DNA of 56,303 nt from Acidobacteriota bacterium (GTDB lineage: Bacteria > Acidobacteriota > Terriglobia > Versatilivoradales > Versatilivoraceae). Location of the stretch: assembly GCA_028875575.1 (NCBI GenBank), contig JAPPDF010000020.1:1-56303 (forward strand), in the 5' to 3' direction. Each line of letters opens with the position of its first letter. The stretch's first letter is position 1. Shown piece after piece: positions 52,125 through 56,303 of this stretch. Under the pieces are notes generated by a model. The model saw only the letters and a list, made by a program, of their open reading frames with translations, was not told where the DNA came from and did not search any database. Both the position numbers and the translations under genes were made by a program.

Positions 52125-52556
52125 ATGAAACGAGCGATTACCTATCTGCTGCTCATCCTCTTTGTGGGATCGCAGGCGGGTGACCTGGTCCGAGTCTGTG
52201 CGGAATGGCTGTGTACGGAGGGCCAAGCCCACAGTTGTTGCCACCAGTCACAATCCGAGAAAAGCAGGCTGACGGTCAAGGCGGAAGCCGGCCACTGCGC
52301 GCCGGCGGAGACAGCAAGTCCCCCTGAGCTGAATCGGGGGCTTTGCTGCGAAACTTCGTCCGAGGCCACCAACAGCTTCTTCCGCACGGCAGAGCGATTC
52401 TCCAAGGACACTATCAGGCAATTGCTCCTCTCTTCCGCCAGATCATCCGGCCAGCCGCTCTCTCCGGGCGGCTCCAGTTCTCTTGGCGGCCCTCCGCCAC
52501 AATTCCTGCAGGATCTGTCCCCTCCCGACCTCCTTTCGACGGTCCTCCGTATCTAG
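52125..52556 (+). CDS. Small exported Cys-rich protein leading a copper/silver-type efflux operon
   Basis: Protein of 143 residues. N-terminal signal or anchor (AITYLLLILFVGSQAG), seven cysteines: 25, 30, 38, 39, 58, 74 and 75, plus His37, His40 and His57, all in the first 75 residues of the mature part, then a low-complexity Ser/Pro/Gly tail. I recognise no domain. It is followed on the same strand by tolC-, cusB- and cusA-like genes, so a metal-binding or metal-sensing role in the periplasm is likely but inferred. A weak GAGGCAGG lies before the ATG. Confidence 0.65.
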   Translation: MKRAITYLLLILFVGSQAGDLVRVCAEWLCTEGQAHSCCHQSQSEKSRLTVKAEAGHCAPAETASPPELNRGLCCETSSEATNSFFRTAERFSKDTIRQLLLSSARSSGQPLSPGGSSSLGGPPPQFLQDLSPPDLLSTVLRI

Positions 52557-52698
52557 ACCCCAAGCCATCCGATTGATCGGTCCCACCTGATGAGGGTGCC
52601 GGCGTGGCATCGCGTCCGAACCCCCTCGGATGCCTGGCTGTATTCCCCCAGCACCGTTGTGGTTCGCAGCGTCGGCCCTCAATTGGAATGAGGGAAAT

Positions 52699-54036
52699 AT
52701 GAAGTCATACCCGATTGGAAGGCGAGGCACCAAAACTCTGCCCCGGGCAATCGTCGGCGGAATCCTGATCCTGGTCGGATCGGTATCCTCGCACGCCGCG
52801 GAACTCTATTCCAGCTACGGAGATCCCCGCCTGAACGAATTCATCCGCCTGGCGCTGAATCGCAGTCCCCTGCTCCAGCAGAGCCTGGCGGACTACCGGG
52901 CATCGCTGCAGCGGCTTCCCCAGGTTGGTCAACTGCCCGACCCGATGTTGGCGATCACCCAGTATGCACGCCGCCCTGAAACCAGAGTGGGGCCGCAAAC
53001 CACCATGGTGACCCTGTCGCAGCGCTTTCCCTGGTTCGGCAAGCTGAAAGACCGGGAGCAGGTGTCGGTGCAGCGATCCATGGTTCTACGGGAGCAGCAT
53101 CGAGCCCGCGAGGCTGAACTCGTCCGAAAAGTCAAGGACGCCTATTACAGTCTGGCCTACCTGGATCGTGTCCTCGAGATCACCCGGGAGGATGAATCCA
53201 TTCTTGGGCACTACGAAACCCTTGCCCAGGCCCGCTATGCCCAGGGAGCGGGTTCGCTGCAGGGAGTGGTCAAGTTGCAGGCCCAAATCACCCGATCTCA
53301 ACACCGTTTGCAGCTTTTGCAAACCCAGCGTGTGGATGTAGAAGCCCGATTGAACGGTTTGCTGGACCGGTCGGCCGCCACGGCCGTAGGCCCGGTCCGC
53401 CTGCCCTCTCCTCCTCCGCGCTCAATCGACGTCAAGCAGCTTCTGCAGACGGCACGGGTCAATCGGCCTGAGGTTCAAGCGGCGGGTCACCGAATCGAGG
53501 TGGGAAAAAGACAGATCGAGCTGGCCCAAAAGGGCTATCGCCCCGACCTCTCATTCGGAGTCAGCTTCGTCAACGTGGCAGGGCGTTCCGATCGGTTGGG
53601 AAGACTGAACCCCCCGGACCAGAACGGGAAGAACATCTACGGCCTCACCCTGGGAGTCAACCTACCCATCCGCCGCAAGAGTCAGGACGCGGCCGTGCTG
53701 GAGGCCACCGAAAGCACCATCTCCTCCCGGCGCGGCTACCGCAGCCTGATCAGGCAGGTGGAGGTCTCCATCCGTGCTGTTGGGTTTCGCATTCAAACCC
53801 TGGCGGAACAGATCGGGTTATTTGAACGGACGCTGCTTCCCCAGGCCGAACAGGTCCTTCATTCCACGGAAGAAGCCTATGCCACGGGCAGGCTGGGAGT
53901 GCTGGACCTGTTGGACAGTGAACGCGATCTATTTCAACTTCGGACAGGATTGGCCAAATTGATCAGCGACTACATGAAGTACTTAGCTGAATTGGAACGC
54001 GCGGTCGGCGTTCCGTATCGGGAGGTGAAACCATGA
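52699..54036 (+). CDS. TolC-family outer-membrane efflux protein (CusC/CzcC type)
   Basis: Protein of 445 residues. Signal peptide (IVGGILILVGSVSSHAAE), then two structurally repeated OEP halves with long coiled-coil helices (LALNRSPLLQQSLADYRASL; ARVNRPEVQAAGHRIEVGKR) and TEEAYATGRLGVLDLLDSERDLF near the end. Forms the outer-membrane channel of the tripartite pump. ATG 52699 has GAGGGAAA directly upstream. Its stop overlaps the cusB-like start (ATGA), showing translational coupling. Confidence 0.92.
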   Translation: MKSYPIGRRGTKTLPRAIVGGILILVGSVSSHAAELYSSYGDPRLNEFIRLALNRSPLLQQSLADYRASLQRLPQVGQLPDPMLAITQYARRPETRVGPQTTMVTLSQRFPWFGKLKDREQVSVQRSMVLREQHRAREAELVRKVKDAYYSLAYLDRVLEITREDESILGHYETLAQARYAQGAGSLQGVVKLQAQITRSQHRLQLLQTQRVDVEARLNGLLDRSAATAVGPVRLPSPPPRSIDVKQLLQTARVNRPEVQAAGHRIEVGKRQIELAQKGYRPDLSFGVSFVNVAGRSDRLGRLNPPDQNGKNIYGLTLGVNLPIRRKSQDAAVLEATESTISSRRGYRSLIRQVEVSIRAVGFRIQTLAEQIGLFERTLLPQAEQVLHSTEEAYATGRLGVLDLLDSERDLFQLRTGLAKLISDYMKYLAELERAVGVPYREVKP

Positions 54037-55505
54037 AATCCTACGGCGGTTGGATCCTCGGCCTTTTGCTGGCCTTTCTGCTGGGATTGGCGCTACCGCT
54101 GGCGGTCGATGTGAATCTGCCGGATTGGGAGCGGCTTGCCGGCTGGTTGGACCGCCTGCAGCCTTCCGGCCCGGGATCCGATCTCGGGCAGCAGTTGGGG
54201 CAACTCCAGCTCTGGACCTGTGGAATGCATCCCCAGGTGATTCAAAAGGAGCCTGGCAGTTGTCCCATCTGTCACATGGATCTGGTTCCGGTGAGGGAGA
54301 CCGCCACTGAACCGGAACCATCGCAGAAGGAACGCAGGATTCGGCATTGGCAAGCGCCCATGGATCCTACCTATATTTCCGACAAACCAGGAAAATCACC
54401 CATGGGAATGGACCTGGTTCCGGTGTACGAGGAACCGGCCGAGGCACAGTCCGGCATACGGGTGGATGCCGATTTCCTGCAGAATTTCTCCATTCGAACA
54501 GCTCGGGTTGAAAGGGGGCGGATCCCGCGGCTGATCCGGACCATCGCCACCCTTCACTACAACCCCAGGACCATGGTGTCGATCAACACCAAGTACGAGG
54601 GTTGGATTGAAGCGGCTCACGTCAATTACCTGGGCCAGCGGGTGCGCAAGGGCGACCTGCTGTTCGAAATATTCAGCCCTCAACTGCTCACCACCCAGCA
54701 GGAGTATCTGGCAGCAATCCAGTATCTGGAGCGACTCCGCGGGCAGGCTCATCCAAAGGCCGTCAAACGGGCTCGGGACCTGGTGGAGGCTGCCCGCCAG
54801 CGATTGCTGTTTTGGGACGTCACCGAAGATCAGATCGGAACGCTCAAAACCCAGGGCAAGGCATTCAGGCGATTGAAAGTCGCTTCGCCGGCTTCGGGCG
54901 TGGTGGTCGATCAGGCCGCCGAAACACTCGAGGGCATGAAGGTCTCCCCGGGGATGAACCTCTACCGGGTTGCCGACCCCTCCACTGTCTGGGCGCAGGT
55001 GGAAATCTATCAGCATGAGATGCGGCACCTGCGAATCGGACAGAGAGTTCGGGTCAGCCTGGACGCCTTTCCCGAGCGAAAGTGGCAAGGCACCGTGGTT
55101 TCCCTGAACCCGGAGCTCGACCCCCGTACTCGAACCCTGGGAGCCCAGGTTGAAATTCCCAACCGTGACGGGCGCCTCCACCCTGAAATGGTCGCGGAGG
55201 TGGAGCTTGAAATTCCCGGACCCGCCAGGGCGCTCAAGGTGCCCGAGGAATCGGTGCTCCATACCGGAGAGAGGAGCGTGGTTGTCGTGCAGAAGGAGAC
55301 CAATCTGTTTGAGCCCAGAGAAGTCGAGCTGGGAGCCGCGGGCGGCGGTTTTCAAGAAATCAGAAAGGGCTTGAAGGCCGGCGAGCGCGTGGTGACATCT
55401 TCCCAATTTCTGATCGATTCGGAAAGCAACCTGAGAGAAGCCATCAACAAAATTGCGGCGCAAAGCGAAGTCGGACGGGAGTTGGAGGCAACCGATAACC
55501 GCTAG
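54033..55505 (+). CDS. cusB: RND efflux periplasmic adaptor (CusB type) with two metal-binding motifs
   Basis: Protein of 490 residues. A single N-terminal hydrophobic segment (about 7-25) is followed by a Cys-type heavy-metal-binding motif, WTCGMHPQ with CPICHMDLVP (Cys63, His66, Cys77, Cys80), then a Met-type motif like that of CusB: APMDPTYISDKPGKSPMGMD (Met110, Met124, Met126). The membrane-fusion part follows (barrel-sandwich, lipoyl-like and helical hairpin, about 140-430). Met-rich ligation suggests Cu(I)/Ag(I) rather than Zn/Co. Coupled to the TolC-type gene by a 4-bp overlap and to the RND gene 26 bp downstream. Confidence 0.92.
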   Translation: MKSYGGWILGLLLAFLLGLALPLAVDVNLPDWERLAGWLDRLQPSGPGSDLGQQLGQLQLWTCGMHPQVIQKEPGSCPICHMDLVPVRETATEPEPSQKERRIRHWQAPMDPTYISDKPGKSPMGMDLVPVYEEPAEAQSGIRVDADFLQNFSIRTARVERGRIPRLIRTIATLHYNPRTMVSINTKYEGWIEAAHVNYLGQRVRKGDLLFEIFSPQLLTTQQEYLAAIQYLERLRGQAHPKAVKRARDLVEAARQRLLFWDVTEDQIGTLKTQGKAFRRLKVASPASGVVVDQAAETLEGMKVSPGMNLYRVADPSTVWAQVEIYQHEMRHLRIGQRVRVSLDAFPERKWQGTVVSLNPELDPRTRTLGAQVEIPNRDGRLHPEMVAEVELEIPGPARALKVPEESVLHTGERSVVVVQKETNLFEPREVELGAAGGGFQEIRKGLKAGERVVTSSQFLIDSESNLREAINKIAAQSEVGRELEATDNR

Positions 55506-55531
55506 CCAGACCAAATCGCGAGGAAAGGGCG

Positions 55532-56303
55532 ATGCTGACGAATATCATCGACTGGTCCATCCGTAACAAATTATTGGTATTGCTGGGAGCGGCTTTCCTC
55601 TCGCTGGCAGGCGTCTACGCGGTTCAGCAGGTGCCCGTGGACGCCATTCCCGACCTCTCCGACGTTCAAGTCATCGTTTACACCGAATACCCGGGACAGG
55701 CCCCTCAAATCGTGGAGGACCAGGTTACCTATCCCCTGACCACGCGAATGCTGTCGGTGCCCTTTACCAAGGTGGTTCGGGGTTACTCCTTCTTCGGCTA
55801 CTCCTTTGTCTATGTTCTGTTCGAAGACGGCACCGACATCTATTGGGCGCGCAGCCGGGTCCTGGAATATCTCGACGCCGCCTCCCAGATGCTTCCCGCA
55901 AACGTCACGCCGACTCTGGGTCCCGACGCCACAGGGGTCGGGTGGGCGTTCATGTATGTCCTGCAATCGGATCGCCACGATCTCAGTCAACTGCGCTCCA
56001 TCCAGGACTGGTATCTGAAATACGAGCTAACAGCGGTCCCGGGTGTTTCGGAGGTCGCCAGCGTCGGCGGTTTCGTACGGCAGTATCAGATCACCGTCGA
56101 TCCCAACAAGCTTCGAGCCTACAACATTCCCATTTCCCAGATTCGGCGCGCCGTTCAACGCAGTAACAGCGACGTCGGTGGACGCTTGCTGGAAGTTGCC
56201 GAGCGGGAGTTCATGATACGAGGTCTGGGCTACATCCAAAATCTGGAGGATATCCGCAGGATCGTGCTGGGGGTAGGCAGCAATGGAGCCCCCATCCTGC
56301 TGG
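55532..56303 (+). CDS. CusA/CzcA-type heavy-metal RND pump, N-terminal part
   Basis: The first 257 codons; cut by the window end. Begins LTNIIDWSIRNKLLVLLGAA with the first membrane helix, then QVPVDAIPDLSDVQVIVYTE and YPGQAPQIVEDQVTYPL, characteristic of heavy-metal HME-RND pumps, followed by the porter domain (IYWARSRVLEYLDAA). GAGGAAAGG lies before the ATG. The metal-coordinating Met triplet used to tell Cus from Czc pumps lies beyond the window, so Cu/Ag specificity rests on the adaptor. Confidence 0.92.
   Translation, partial: MLTNIIDWSIRNKLLVLLGAAFLSLAGVYAVQQVPVDAIPDLSDVQVIVYTEYPGQAPQIVEDQVTYPLTTRMLSVPFTKVVRGYSFFGYSFVYVLFEDGTDIYWARSRVLEYLDAASQMLPANVTPTLGPDATGVGWAFMYVLQSDRHDLSQLRSIQDWYLKYELTAVPGVSEVASVGGFVRQYQITVDPNKLRAYNIPISQIRRAVQRSNSDVGGRLLEVAEREFMIRGLGYIQNLEDIRRIVLGVGSNGAPILL

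Noticed and set aside
1-56303. tRNA, rRNA or CRISPR
   Set aside because: I scanned the gaps by eye and found no cloverleaf, rRNA segment or spaced direct repeats; short ncRNAs could still be missed.

Overview
The window is GC-rich DNA from a diderm (Gram-negative-type) bacterium. Apolipoprotein N-acyltransferase, a TolC-type outer-membrane protein, an RND efflux system and a lipobox protein all point to an outer membrane. The mixture of a YtxJ-type bacilliredoxin, a DUF1844 protein, a 7TM-HD (PgpH) phosphodiesterase, BamB-like propeller proteins, a Tat-exported Gfo/Idh/MocA oxidoreductase and an Na+-coupled neurotransmitter-type transporter fits Acidobacteriota or a neighbouring phylum. That assignment is inference: there is no rRNA or other decisive marker. 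I see no phage, plasmid, CRISPR or intact transposase; the mobile DNA is a set of small non-autonomous repeats.

Layout. 1-16.9 kb: a copy of a 250-bp inverted-repeat element, archease, a giant secreted LamG protein, a Tex protein with an unusual repeat-filled insertion, an AlaX-type editing protein, threonine synthase (all minus strand), a plus-strand exported TPR protein, a nitrite/sulfite reductase with an unknown 192-aa partner, and a YjhG-type sugar-acid dehydratase. 17-19 kb: KDPG-type aldolase and PfkB/KDG kinase which, with the dehydratase, form a sugar-acid (Entner-Doudoroff-like) set behind a 13-bp palindrome. 19-24 kb: Lnt, whose start codon lies in a second copy of the 250-bp element, then SPOR protein, slipin and NfeD protease. 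24-31 kb: S41 peptidase, a SUMF1-fold protein lacking the FGE cysteines, PgpH, Fpg and a thioredoxin-fold protein. 31-40.5 kb: two exported beta-propeller proteins, a lipoprotein of the D-aminoacylase family that has lost all its metal ligands, monothiol bacilliredoxin, a second TPR protein, a FAH-family enzyme and an ACT/DUF5612 protein. 41-50.6 kb (plus strand): Tat-exported oxidoreductase, DUF1844, NSS transporter, proline racemase/hydroxyproline epimerase, SSS symporter, HpcH/HpaI aldolase, FAH-family hydrolase and RibF. 50.7-56.3 kb: a methyltransferase, then a Cys-rich exported protein leading a CusCBA-type copper/silver efflux operon cut by the window end.

Three observations stand out. 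First, two families of small inverted-repeat elements appear to donate functional signals to neighbouring genes: an ATG with a Shine-Dalgarno-like sequence for lnt, and a -35 box for the nitrite/sulfite reductase. Second, the D-aminoacylase-like lipoprotein (35591-37288) keeps the fold's landmarks but has each of five expected metal ligands substituted, so it should be a pseudo-enzyme. Third, Tex carries about 260 extra residues, including three 58-residue repeats, inserted inside its YqgF/RNase-H-like domain.

Metabolically the window suggests use of sugar acids (dehydratase, kinase, aldolase, KdaD-like FAH enzyme) and of small organic acids or amino acids taken up by Na+ symport (NSS, SSS, proline racemase, HpcH, FAH), assimilation of nitrite or sulfite, and possibly bacillithiol-based thiol protection.
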